From an uncultured Dorea sp. (lineage in GTDB: Bacteria > Bacillota > Clostridia > Lachnospirales > Lachnospiraceae), in contig CAJULU010000028.1 of the NCBI GenBank assembly GCA_910587575.1, forward strand, positions 1 to 46,992: a stretch of DNA of 46,992 bases. The letters run 5' to 3'. Under the pieces are notes generated by a model. The model saw nothing but the letters and a program-made list of their open reading frames with translations, ran no database searches and was not told where the DNA came from. The position numbers were made by a program, and so were the translations under genes. Of this stretch, positions 33,458 to 41,479 are shown one piece after another (the stretch's first letter is position 1; every line of letters begins with the position of its first letter).

Positions 33458-34595
33458 AGCATTTGCAAAGAAATTATTCGGGGCAAGGTATGAAAGGCTC
33501 GGCAAGACGGTTTTTACTGAAATCATCCTATTCTACAGCCTGCATATTACCGGACTTCAGGTCAGGATTGCCCCGTCCGTCCTGTATCTGATGACCACCG
33601 TATTTACTGCAGGGATTATGTGGCAGGCTCTTTCCTCCTCCGACCACGCAGGACAGCTGAAACATATGCTGATGCTCCCGTTCGTTGGAAAGGAGTTTAT
33701 CTCTGGCTATGTGGGGATGCTGGGCATTTATACGCTCATTACGAAAACTACAATGCTCTGGTCTGCTGTGTTTGCTGTCTCTGACCGCAATCTGCCGGAA
33801 CTGATTGTGAGCGTACTTTGCGCACTGAATGGGGTCTTCCTTCCAAGCCTTATATTTGTTCTTTTAAGAAATATGGATGCTTACAGGTTCTTTCTCCCAT
33901 TGCATCGTGTTTTCGCAAAACCATTCTATATGGGGCAGTCATCCGGTAGGCAGTCCCCCTGGCAGACTGTCCATGCAGCAAGGCTGACGCCCCAGAAGAG
34001 CGGCTGTGCATACATGTGGAAATACTTCTTCCGCTATCTGACGGCACATAAAAACTACCTTGTCAACACTGCCGCCATGTGCGGGATTGCCTGTGTGCTT
34101 CCATTACTGTTCGGCAATACAGAGCCGGGATTCATACTGCCAATCGGCCTTGGGATTCTCTCCATGAACACACCCCTGTGCACCCTGCTCTCCTGCGACC
34201 CTTCGCTCAATCAGGCGGTTCGTTTTCTGCCCGGACAGAAACGATTATTCTGTGTCTCATACTGTGTCTTTATCTTCGGCGTGAATCTGACAGTAGATAT
34301 CATCTTCCTGTCAAGCCTTGCCGCCCGGTTGGGAAGTCTCGGTATGGATGCCTTCCTCATGGCAGTTTTCTTCGCACTGCAGGGCGCAGTCGGTTCTGTC
34401 TGGTTAGAATGGTCCTATCCAATCAAGAACTGGAAAATTGAAAGCGACCTCTGGCATCATCCGAGGAAATATATCGTACCTGCGGCTCTTGTTTTAATCG
34501 CAGGATTGTTGGGAACCGTGCCATGGTTCTTGTATATCCTATATGGAATTTTAGGAATTGAAATCCTTGCCGTAAGATGTTCTTTTGAAGGATAG
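33438..34595 (+). CDS. ABC transporter membrane protein
   Basis: A 385-residue membrane protein with a short basic N-terminus (MKKHIYKAFAKKLFG) and roughly eight hydrophobic spans. Spans are clear around VLYLMTTVFTAGIMW and VPAALVLIAGLLGTVPWFL. GGGAGG lies before the ATG at 33438. No large outside domain is seen, unlike BceB permeases. It is the membrane partner of the upstream ATPase, presumably an exporter or immunity pump. Confidence 0.75.
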   Translation: MKKHIYKAFAKKLFGARYERLGKTVFTEIILFYSLHITGLQVRIAPSVLYLMTTVFTAGIMWQALSSSDHAGQLKHMLMLPFVGKEFISGYVGMLGIYTLITKTTMLWSAVFAVSDRNLPELIVSVLCALNGVFLPSLIFVLLRNMDAYRFFLPLHRVFAKPFYMGQSSGRQSPWQTVHAARLTPQKSGCAYMWKYFFRYLTAHKNYLVNTAAMCGIACVLPLLFGNTEPGFILPIGLGILSMNTPLCTLLSCDPSLNQAVRFLPGQKRLFCVSYCVFIFGVNLTVDIIFLSSLAARLGSLGMDAFLMAVFFALQGAVGSVWLEWSYPIKNWKIESDLWHHPRKYIVPAALVLIAGLLGTVPWFLYILYGILGIEILAVRCSFEG

Positions 34596-34615
34596 CTGTC
34601 CTTTTGCGGCTATCC
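34590..34615. terminator. Hairpin between the convergent permease and TfoX-like genes
   Basis: GGATAGC (34590-34596) pairs with GCTATCC (34609-34615). It overlaps the permease stop and the TfoX-like gene end. The T-tract is short (CTTTAAAA). Confidence 0.4.
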
Positions 34616-34867
34616 CTTTAAAAATTCACTGAACTCCTTCAACTCTTTTTTCTTTTCTTCCGAAAGGCTGTTAAATTCTATATTCTCAACTGCTCCCTCA
34701 AGCGCATAGAGATGTACCAGGCATACGTTCGGGTATGCCATTTTCAGCTCCAAAAATGCCTGTTTTGCACCCGACTCAGCCAGTTTCTCAGGAGAATCAA
34801 TTCCGACCGATGCCAGCTTCTTTGCCATCTCCTTGCCAATGTTCCTCATAGATGTTAATTCCGCCAT
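34610..34867 (-). CDS. TfoX/Sxy C-terminal-domain protein
   Basis: An 85-residue protein matching the TfoX C-terminal domain alone: LTSMRNIGKEMAKKLASVGI (helix-hairpin-helix-like), SPEKLAESGAKQAFLELK, NVCLVHLYALEGAVENI. In Gram-negative bacteria TfoX controls competence. Stand-alone C-domains are common in Clostridia and their role is not established. AGGAGGGAG lies upstream, and a 17-bp palindrome precedes it. Confidence 0.85.
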   Translation of the reverse strand: MAELTSMRNIGKEMAKKLASVGIDSPEKLAESGAKQAFLELKMAYPNVCLVHLYALEGAVENIEFNSLSEEKKKELKEFSEFLKG

Positions 34868-34893
34868 TTTTCTCCCTCCTGCCGCAACTCTGA

Positions 34894-34936
34894 TACAAGT
34901 GTGCTGTCTGCATTATATTCAGACAGCACACTTGTA
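34894..34936. repeat. Perfect 17-bp inverted repeat upstream of the TfoX-like gene
   Basis: TACAAGTGTGCTGTCTG (34894-34910) is repeated inverted at 34920-34936 around a 9-base AT centre. On the minus strand the centre contains TATAAT. It sits just before the ribosome binding site of the 34610-34867 gene. It could be an operator over a -10, a structured leader or a mini-element. Confidence 0.75.
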
Positions 34937-35002
34937 CAGCGAATATTAAATTCATTATACCGCATTTTTACTTGAAGTAAAATCCTTTCATCTATCAAAA
35001 GA

Positions 35003-35049
35003 GGGGTGCTGCAAAACAGCTCTATATAAGCCGCATTTTGCAACACCCC
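35003..35049 (-). terminator. Terminator after the low-complexity gene
   Basis: GGGGTGCTGCAAAACAGC pairs with the opposite arm ending TTTTGCAACACCCC, with a few mismatches. The minus strand goes on CTCTTTTGATAG. It lies 16 bases past the stop at 35066. Confidence 0.65.
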
Positions 35050-35065
35050 ACGCTTATCGAACCGG

Positions 35066-35602
35066 TCACATCTTCGTCATCACCATATGCCGGCGCCTAT
35101 ACCCGTCGTTGTCTTTCTGGCTCAGTTCTCTTTCCACCTGCGCAAGCTCCCGCTCTAAACTCTGAACCTTGCTTTCGTCCTGTTCCATCCTAAGCTGCCC
35201 TTCCAGCTCACTTTTGCGCTTCTTTAGCTTCTCAATCTCACGGTCAACCTTATCTGTGCTTCCCATGTACCTTTCCGTCTTCTTCCCGTCCGCCTTCTTT
35301 GCAGCCTTATCCGGCTCCATCCCGTCCGCCTTCTTTGCAGCCTTATCCGGCTCTTCCCCACTTTCCGGAAGTTTTCCGGATTCCGGAGTTCTGTCTGGTC
35401 CCGGAACATATTCATCTCTTGTACGCTGTCCCGGAACATTCCCGGCCCCTTTTGCAAAACCAGACTCCTTCTCAGTCTTAGATGTCTTCAAATCTTGAGA
35501 GCCTGCAGACTTCTCTTTTTCAGCTTTCTTCTCTTCCAGCCTTTCTCTCCACTGCAAATACGGATCTATCGGCCTGGCATTCACTCTTGAAATCGGTCCC
35601 AT
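35066..35602 (-). CDS. Low-complexity coiled-coil protein with a tandem repeat
   Basis: A 178-residue hydrophilic protein. It starts MGPISRVNARPIDPYLQWRE, has a disordered Lys/Glu/Ser-rich middle, a perfect tandem repeat of EPDKAAKKADG (two 12-residue units) and a C-terminal coiled coil (DREIEKLKKRKSELEGQL, then VERELSQKDNDG). No signal peptide or membrane span is present. The N-terminal 25 residues and C-terminal coil look conserved-like, and the middle looks variable. I do not recognise a function. A good ribosome binding site (GGAGGGAG) precedes it. Confidence 0.7.
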   Translation of the reverse strand: MGPISRVNARPIDPYLQWRERLEEKKAEKEKSAGSQDLKTSKTEKESGFAKGAGNVPGQRTRDEYVPGPDRTPESGKLPESGEEPDKAAKKADGMEPDKAAKKADGKKTERYMGSTDKVDREIEKLKKRKSELEGQLRMEQDESKVQSLERELAQVERELSQKDNDGYRRRHMVMTKM

Positions 35603-35700
35603 ATTCTCCCTCCTATTCTTGTCAACTCATCTGCTTACAATGCCATTTTACCCCGTTCTCACAGGATTGCAATGGATTTGGCATGACCTGTCGTTTTGAT

Positions 35701-35743
35701 GTATCAGAATGCAGCTCATACATTGGATTGCACATTCTGATAC
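35701..35743. repeat. Inverted repeat spanning the stop of the second kinase gene
   Basis: GTATCAGAATG (35701-35711) and CATTCTGATAC (35733-35743) are perfect inverted repeats, with the kinase stop codon inside the loop. No U-tract follows. It may be a weak terminator or mRNA-stabilising hairpin. Confidence 0.5.
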
Positions 35744-37017
35744 CTGCCGCCCTCAACCAGTGACAAATTCAGCAGCACATTCAGCCGGAACCGCTGGTTT
35801 CCATACTCCGTCAGCATTGCACCATGATATTTTTCCGCCACTGCCCTTACATTGGAAAGACCAATTCCTTCCTCCACTGCCGTTCCTGCGGCGCAGCTAT
35901 TATCAAATTCCAGCATATAATAGTCTCCCTGTCCCTCCCCTCTTACTGTCATCATTTTCCTGGCATCACCAAGGGCAGAACACGCCTCTAACGCATTATC
36001 CAGCGCATTTGCAAATATCACACACAGGTCGAAGTCATCAATCCCGCAGGTCCTTGGCAGGATAACGGAAACTGCCGTCTCAATCCCCTTTAGCCTTGCC
36101 AGCTCCATCTTCTCCCCCAGCAGCACATCCACAACAGGATTGCCCGTCTGGTATGGGAAAGATAATTCGGCTGTCTTATATTCCAGTTTCTCCAGATAAT
36201 CTTTCGCCTCCTCAATCTGCCCCGTATTCAGCAGATTGCCCAAAACAGATAAATGATTCTTGATGTCATGACGGAACGAGCGCGTCTTTCCATACCGCAT
36301 CTGCGCCTCTGCAATATAGTTTTTTTGAGCCTGGGCCGCCTGGGATAAAGAAGCAAGTTTCGCCTTGGTCTTTAGCTCACAACACGCCCTTCCATAGGCA
36401 TACAGGGTACAGCAGAGCGCGCTAAGCCCCATGACTTGCAGCATAAGCAGCAGCAAATGCTTTCCCGGCTCATGAAAATTCACATGGACATATGAGTTCT
36501 GCATAATGTAAAATTCAGCCGCACAGAAAAACAGACCGGATAACAACAGAAGCCAGATGTAAGAGCTTTCTTCTTCCAGTGATAAGAACTTCCGGATAAA
36601 TGCATAACAGAAGGCGCTCAGCATAAATGTAGCGGCAGTCGCCAGAATAATGAGCAGATATAACATCGAACCTCTTATGGACGGCGGCATCAGCAAGACT
36701 TCCACAGCATTCATAATCCCGAACGAAAGCTGTGTGACATAAACGGCCAGGACAGACGCCACAAAGGACACGGAAGGGCGATTCCTGAGCGCCCATCGGC
36801 TCATTCCATATAATGCCGTTATTTCTGCGCAAACCGAAATGAAATCAAGAAAATTCAACACCACGCAAATCTTCTGAATTATGCAGAGCATGAAAAAATA
36901 AACAGCCATCTGCCAAATTCTCCATCCTTTCCCGGTAATGCCGGCGATAAAAACGATATGCGCAATACTTAAACCGGTAAGCGTAAGGACAACAAGCAAA
37001 TAACTGAACCAATCCAT
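35716..37017 (-). CDS. GHKL sensor histidine kinase (second system, AgrC-like)
   Basis: A 433-residue protein. About six hydrophobic spans fill 1-205. The phospho-acceptor is His250 in SFRHDIKNHLSVLG, the N-box is IFANALDNALEACSALG and the final box is GIGLSNVRAVAEKYHG. GGAGGAGG fixes the ATG at 37017. Its receiver partner ends 49 bases upstream. Layout is the same as the system at 30429-32446, so the two pairs are probably paralogous, but the kinase sensor parts are clearly different in sequence. Confidence 0.88.
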   Translation of the reverse strand: MDWFSYLLVVLTLTGLSIAHIVFIAGITGKGWRIWQMAVYFFMLCIIQKICVVLNFLDFISVCAEITALYGMSRWALRNRPSVSFVASVLAVYVTQLSFGIMNAVEVLLMPPSIRGSMLYLLIILATAATFMLSAFCYAFIRKFLSLEEESSYIWLLLLSGLFFCAAEFYIMQNSYVHVNFHEPGKHLLLLMLQVMGLSALCCTLYAYGRACCELKTKAKLASLSQAAQAQKNYIAEAQMRYGKTRSFRHDIKNHLSVLGNLLNTGQIEEAKDYLEKLEYKTAELSFPYQTGNPVVDVLLGEKMELARLKGIETAVSVILPRTCGIDDFDLCVIFANALDNALEACSALGDARKMMTVRGEGQGDYYMLEFDNSCAAGTAVEEGIGLSNVRAVAEKYHGAMLTEYGNQRFRLNVLLNLSLVEGGRYQNVQSNV

Positions 37018-37066
37018 ATCCGACCTCCTCCAAGCTGATATTGCCATGAGCCGGTATCGCTTATGC

Positions 37067-37804
37067 TCATGGGCGCTCTTTGTGCCTTTCGGCTCCCCTT
37101 CTTTCTTTCATATGACACAGAAGTGCCTGCGTCATTTCCCGCTCCCTAAGCCTTGACACGGGAATCTTCTCTCCTTCTGGCAGCAATACCTGTCCTGCCT
37201 CGCAGCCCCTTACATAGTCAAGGTTCACCAGATAGCTCCTATGGCATTGGAAGAACCGACCGTCCACATGACTTTTCAGGTTCTCCATCCGGTCATAATA
37301 GTCGATGATTTCCCCGTTTTTCTGGTGAATATAGATTTTCCTTCCCTGGACTTCGCAGTATACACTCTCGGACAGCAAGACCACCTGGCTCTGATTTCCT
37401 CTCTGCACCAAAAGCCGTTTTGCAGGCTTTTGCCTGATACGCTCATACACCCGCTCCATCGTCCGTTCAAAATGTCCGGTATCCAACGGTTTGAGCAGGT
37501 AGTCACAGGCTTCCACCTCAAATGCATCAAACACACACTCTTTTAGTACAGTCACAAAGACCAACAGGCTTTGGCTCCCCCTCTGCCTGAGCCTTCTAGC
37601 CGTCTCCATGCCGTCAGGCTGTTCCATCTGGATATCCAGAAATATCAAGTCAAAATCATGCCCCCATGCAAGGAGCTGTTTTCCGCTTTCAAATCCCCTA
37701 ATGCGATAATCCATGTCCTGTCTTTTTGCCATGTAGTCTGAAAAATGGCGGGAAATTTCTTTTCGCATAACCGGCTCGTCGTCACAAATTGCAATTTCCA
37801 ACAT
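37067..37804 (-). CDS. LytTR-family response regulator (second system)
   Basis: A 245-residue protein. The receiver has DDE at 8-10 and Asp57 (LIFLDIQM), and VTVLKECVFDAFEVEACDYL follows, with Lys in LLKPLD. The LytTR domain starts at about 135 (LLVQRGNQSQVVLLSE, VYCEVQGRKIYI, CHRSYLVNLDYV, IPVSRLRER). The ATG at 37804 follows GTGGTGA. A 9-12-9 direct repeat upstream is a likely self-binding site. No obvious target operon is downstream other than its kinase. Confidence 0.9.
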   Translation of the reverse strand: MLEIAICDDEPVMRKEISRHFSDYMAKRQDMDYRIRGFESGKQLLAWGHDFDLIFLDIQMEQPDGMETARRLRQRGSQSLLVFVTVLKECVFDAFEVEACDYLLKPLDTGHFERTMERVYERIRQKPAKRLLVQRGNQSQVVLLSESVYCEVQGRKIYIHQKNGEIIDYYDRMENLKSHVDGRFFQCHRSYLVNLDYVRGCEAGQVLLPEGEKIPVSRLREREMTQALLCHMKERRGAERHKERP

Positions 37805-37852
37805 TGTCGTCACCACACTATCTTTTCATTGGGATATAACATTATCTTATTA

Positions 37853-37880
37853 GGATACCAAAATTGCAGTCCTATGCCAA
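37853..37880 (-). promoter_or_regulatory. Candidate promoter of the second LytTR operon
   Basis: On the minus strand TTGGCA (37875-37880) and TATCCT (37853-37858) are 16 bases apart. The imperfect -10 and short spacer fit a promoter that needs an activator. The direct repeats lie just upstream. Confidence 0.45.
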
Positions 37881-37886
37881 TTACTT

Positions 37887-37916
37887 TGTCATGAAATGTA
37901 GGAATCCTGTCATGAA
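37887..37916 (-). promoter_or_regulatory. LytTR-type 9-12-9 direct repeat
   Basis: TGTCATGAA occurs at 37887-37895 and again at 37908-37916 with a 12-base gap. LytTR regulators bind 9-bp direct repeats at this spacing. On the minus strand (TTCATGACA) it ends 6 bases before a candidate -35. Confidence 0.65.
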
Positions 37917-37986
37917 TGTGCCGATGTCCACACTTATAACGCTCTCATTGACACATCCATTTTAGCTGCATTGTACCATTTCATTC

Positions 37987-38015
37987 TTCCCATAACAGCG
38001 GCTCTATAGTATAAT
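37987..38015 (+). promoter_or_regulatory. Promoter of the AAA/PD-(D/E)XK gene
   Basis: TTCCCA (37987-37992) and TATAAT (38010-38015) are 17 bases apart. AAGGAGG and the ATG at 38072 follow. Confidence 0.65.
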
Positions 38016-38071
38016 AGAGATAATATTTTTTAAGGCAATCGAGCTTTCATGTGCCTAAGGAGGCAGCTTTC

Positions 38072-39510
38072 ATGAGACATTTTAACGTAACTGGTCTATG
38101 TACGCCAGATAAGGATTATATGGTCGATATCTCTGATAAAATACAAAAGATTCGTGGTATGGTCGATATGGAGGAATATTTTACAATCAACCGCGCAAGA
38201 CAATATGGAAAGACCACCACACTGCAAGCATTAAAAAAAAATTTGAATATGGACTATATTGTATCCAGAATCAGTTTCGAGGGAATCGGCGGAACTATTT
38301 TTTCGGACGAGGCTAAATTCTGTCTTGGATTTGACGAACTTTTTGGCAAAAGCCTTCGTTTCTCATCAGCATCTTCGGAAGATATGAAGCAATGGAACCG
38401 CTATCCAAAAGACACGGACAGTTTCCTGAGGCTTTCTGAAAAAATTACGGATTTCTGTATGAACCGAAAAATCGTCCTGCTGATCGACGAAGTGGATCAG
38501 GCTTCGGACAATCGTGTATTCCTACATTTTCTCGGCATGCTCCGCGAAAAATATCTGGCAAGGAAAGCAAATGAGGATTTTACTTTTTTTAGCGTGATTC
38601 TTGCCGGCGTTTACGACATAAAAAATATGAAACTCCATATGATAGAGCGAGGTTATCATTCAACGCCACAAGGGGAAGTGAAATATAACTCTCCTTGGAA
38701 CATTGCGGCAAATTTTGATATTGATATGTCTTTTTCTGCCTCTGAAATTGAGTCTATGCTTTCGGAATATGAGACAGACCATCGTACCGGAATGGATATC
38801 CCCCGAACGGCGTCCCTGCTCTGGGACTATACCAATGGATATCCTTTCCTTGTAAGCCGAATCTGTCAGGAGATTGACGAAACGGGATTGGCATGGGACT
38901 GCTCCGGAATCCAAATGGCAGTTAAAAATATCCTACTGGAAAAAAATACGCTCTTTGATGACATTTCCCACCATTTGGAGAATAATACTGAACTGCGGAC
39001 TTTTATGTACGAACTTTTAATCCTGGGACAAGAGAAGCCATTCGAGCGGACAAATGGTACGGTGGATCTAGCGGCCACCTTTGGCTTCATCCGCAATGAT
39101 AACGGAAAATCCGTGATTGATAACCGCATGTTCGAGATAAAGATTGCAAATTATTTTATATCCAGAAATCAGGAAGATAAAAAGCATTTAAAAATCACAG
39201 AATTCTTTTCCTTACTTACCTACGTCCGCTAATCAACGGGAAGGGATTTTACCATATAGAATCCCGTACGAATACCGAACGCCGGATGGATCTGATCGTA
39301 GATTACGGAACTGAGCAATATATCTTAGAGTTAAAACGCTGGTATGGAACAAAAAAACATGAAGACGCCTATGAGCAACTCTTCGGATACCTGGAAAGCA
39401 TGCACGCCGAAAAGGGATATCTGCTGACCTTTGATTTTCGAAAGCTGAAGAAACAGAAAATGGAATGGATCACGTATAAGGATAAACAGATTTTCGATAT
39501 TATCGTTTAG
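38072..39510 (+). pseudogene. AAA-ATPase/PD-(D/E)XK protein gene broken by frameshift and deletion
   Basis: The first part (38072-39232) codes for an AAA-like ATPase: a P-loop variant RARQYGKTTTL, Walker B VLLIDEVDQAS and FTFFSVILAGVYDIKN. It stops after FFSLLTYVR. A different frame continues the family through YLRPLINGKGFYHIES, then DLIVDYGTEQYILELKRWYG, with the nuclease-type Asp and Glu-x-Lys, and ends at 39510. Comparison with the usual protein shape suggests about 40 residues are missing before the shift near 39190-39215. These proteins (AAA-like plus DUF1703-type nuclease) are very common and often decayed in gut Clostridia. Promoter and ribosome binding site are still good. Confidence 0.75.
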
Positions 39511-39520
39511 TGAATCAGAC

Positions 39521-39543
39521 AAGCCCGCCAAAACGGCGGGCTT
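39521..39543. terminator. Terminator shared by convergent genes
   Basis: AAGCCCGCC (39521-39529) pairs with GGCGGGCTT (39535-39543) around a 5-base loop. ATTCTCTTT follows on the plus strand. It lies between the AAA pseudogene and the OFA transporter, which run towards each other. Confidence 0.75.
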
Positions 39544-39569
39544 ATTCTCTTTCCAGACATATATGTCTC

Positions 39570-40847
39570 CTAGATTCTAGACACCCTTTGAGAAGCCTTC
39601 TCTATTTTACTATAAACAAAAGACAGCCCCAGCCCCACCACCGCAAACATCAGCGCAGCAAGAAATACATATCTGTAATCTCCAGTCATCCCAAATATTC
39701 CGCTCACGATCAGCGGCCCCAACAGTCCTGCCATATTAAATCCAATGAACATGATACCATAATTCACACTGGCATTTTTCGAGCCAAATTGTGCAGCCGT
39801 AAAACTTGGATAAACTCCCATGAACGATCCAAAACAGACACCTACCGCACATATCCCTGCATAAAACAGCCCAACATATCCATTTCCGCTGACATAGAGC
39901 ATGACCATCGCAATCATCGCGGCAATGAACACGCCTCTCAGCGTTCCGATACATCCGACTTTATCCGAAATGATTCCTGCCGCGATCCTGCCAAACGTAT
40001 TGAACAAGGCCAATACGGAAACCACCATAGCCGCAGCTGAAGGAGACATGCCCAACATGTTCTGGGCAATATTCGAAGCCTGCGAAATCGCCATCATTCC
40101 AAGGGCTGCTCCGAAAAACAGCATGACGATCATATTGTAGAAAATCGGCATACGGAGCATTTCTTTCCAGTCTCTGTCGACCGCCTGGATCTTTTGACTG
40201 CTTTCCTTTCTGTCTGCCGGCCTGACCCAGCCATCCGGACAAAATCCGTCCGGACATTTTACGATCATTTGCGAGAACACACCTACCACAACAATGATCA
40301 CGGCTCCCATAACGATAAACGCTTTGCTTACGCCCATCCGCTCAATCAAGGCATTGGCGATGGGCGGCACGATCACAGAGGAAATCCCGTATGACGCCGT
40401 TGCGATTCCTCCGACCACCCCTGCCTTATCCGGGAAAAATTTTACGGAATTACTGATCGTACATCCATAGGCAAGTCCCATTGCAAGACCGCTGAACAAT
40501 CCATATCCGACCACCAGCATCGTCAGATTTGAAGCGAATCCACAGAGCACGAAACCAAAGCCAAATAAAATCCCGCCAACAAAAATCACCCATTTCGGCC
40601 CTATTTTCTGGTTCAGGAACCCACCGCCTATCATGGTAATAAATCCCAGTCCATTTCCAACGGAAAACACAATTGATAAATCCGCCGCCGTTATTTCTTT
40701 TCCTGCTGTCTCCGTAAGATGTGCAGCCATAGGAGCCGAAAACACACTCCATGCATAAAGCGCACCTATGCACAAATTAATTACACAGCTTGCCAGCAAT
40801 ACCGCCCAACGTCTTTTCGTCAAATGGACGCTGTCTATCTTTGCCAT
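39570..40847 (-). CDS. MFS transporter, OFA (oxalate/formate antiporter) family
   Basis: A 425-residue membrane protein with twelve spans. OFA-like features include RRWAVLLASCVINLCIGALY, AWSVFSAPM, GLAMGLAYGCTISNSVKFFP and DKAGVVGGIATASYG. A loop with CPDGFCPDGW lies between the halves. OFA members move small carboxylates by exchange or symport. As the last gene of the thiolase/acid-kinase operon, it may import the substrate acid or export the product acid. This role is inferred from position. Confidence 0.85.
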   Translation of the reverse strand: MAKIDSVHLTKRRWAVLLASCVINLCIGALYAWSVFSAPMAAHLTETAGKEITAADLSIVFSVGNGLGFITMIGGGFLNQKIGPKWVIFVGGILFGFGFVLCGFASNLTMLVVGYGLFSGLAMGLAYGCTISNSVKFFPDKAGVVGGIATASYGISSVIVPPIANALIERMGVSKAFIVMGAVIIVVVGVFSQMIVKCPDGFCPDGWVRPADRKESSQKIQAVDRDWKEMLRMPIFYNMIVMLFFGAALGMMAISQASNIAQNMLGMSPSAAAMVVSVLALFNTFGRIAAGIISDKVGCIGTLRGVFIAAMIAMVMLYVSGNGYVGLFYAGICAVGVCFGSFMGVYPSFTAAQFGSKNASVNYGIMFIGFNMAGLLGPLIVSGIFGMTGDYRYVFLAALMFAVVGLGLSFVYSKIEKASQRVSRI

Positions 40848-40901
40848 AAATCTCTCTCCCTGTTTTTCATCTTTTGACGTTCATCTATTCTTTATTGTGT
40901 A

Positions 40902-41411
40902 TTACGTGATGATTTTACGAATTAAGAACTTCTGGAATCCATCTACCCCGACTCCTACATAAAACACGCCGGCCAGCATGGCAGCCCCTATCTGAACCGG
41001 CAGCATGCCAAGGTCAGACACCTTCATCGGGCCCATGACGGTAAGACCGATCGCCCACCCGCATAACCACGCAGGCGTATAGAATACCTTTGGGAAAGTT
41101 TCACCTATCAGGACTGCAAGCCCTCCCATCACAAACAACGTCAAATATAATTCCAAATTCGGGTTCCATGAAAGCGTCTCCATGATCCAGATCGCCGTCA
41201 CTGCCCACACGTCGCCGGCAAGGAATCCCGCCGCGATCTTCATTGCGTCCTTCCTCTGGTTTCCGTTGGCCACATACAGTCCGGCGCAGATCAGGGCAAC
41301 CGCTCCCACGCTGACGCCAATATACGGCGCTGCCACTGCCCATATGGGCGGCATAAAAGCGATTCCAAATGCCAACGTCAGCATCTTGATTTTCTTCAAA
41401 TCCTTCTCCAT
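40902..41411 (-). CDS. DUF1097-family membrane protein
   Basis: A 169-residue protein with about five hydrophobic spans. It resembles the DUF1097 family (FMPPIWAVAAPYIG near the N-terminus, AAGFLAGDVWAVTAIW in the middle, and GGLAVLIGETFPKVFYTPAW). The function of the family is unknown. It lies between the butyrate-kinase and OFA genes with the same direction. It may be a small-molecule channel or an accessory factor of the transporter. Confidence 0.72.
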   Translation of the reverse strand: MEKDLKKIKMLTLAFGIAFMPPIWAVAAPYIGVSVGAVALICAGLYVANGNQRKDAMKIAAGFLAGDVWAVTAIWIMETLSWNPNLELYLTLFVMGGLAVLIGETFPKVFYTPAWLCGWAIGLTVMGPMKVSDLGMLPVQIGAAMLAGVFYVGVGVDGFQKFLIRKIIT

Positions 41412-41479
41412 ATATCCTGCCTCTTCTCCAGAAACTCCCGCGATCTGAGTACACGGACTTTAAACGGGAATTCTGCACA

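Noticed and set aside
34855..35046. 63-codon minus-strand frame before the TfoX-like gene
   Set aside because: It runs through the 17-bp palindrome and part of the terminator hairpin and has no ribosome binding site.
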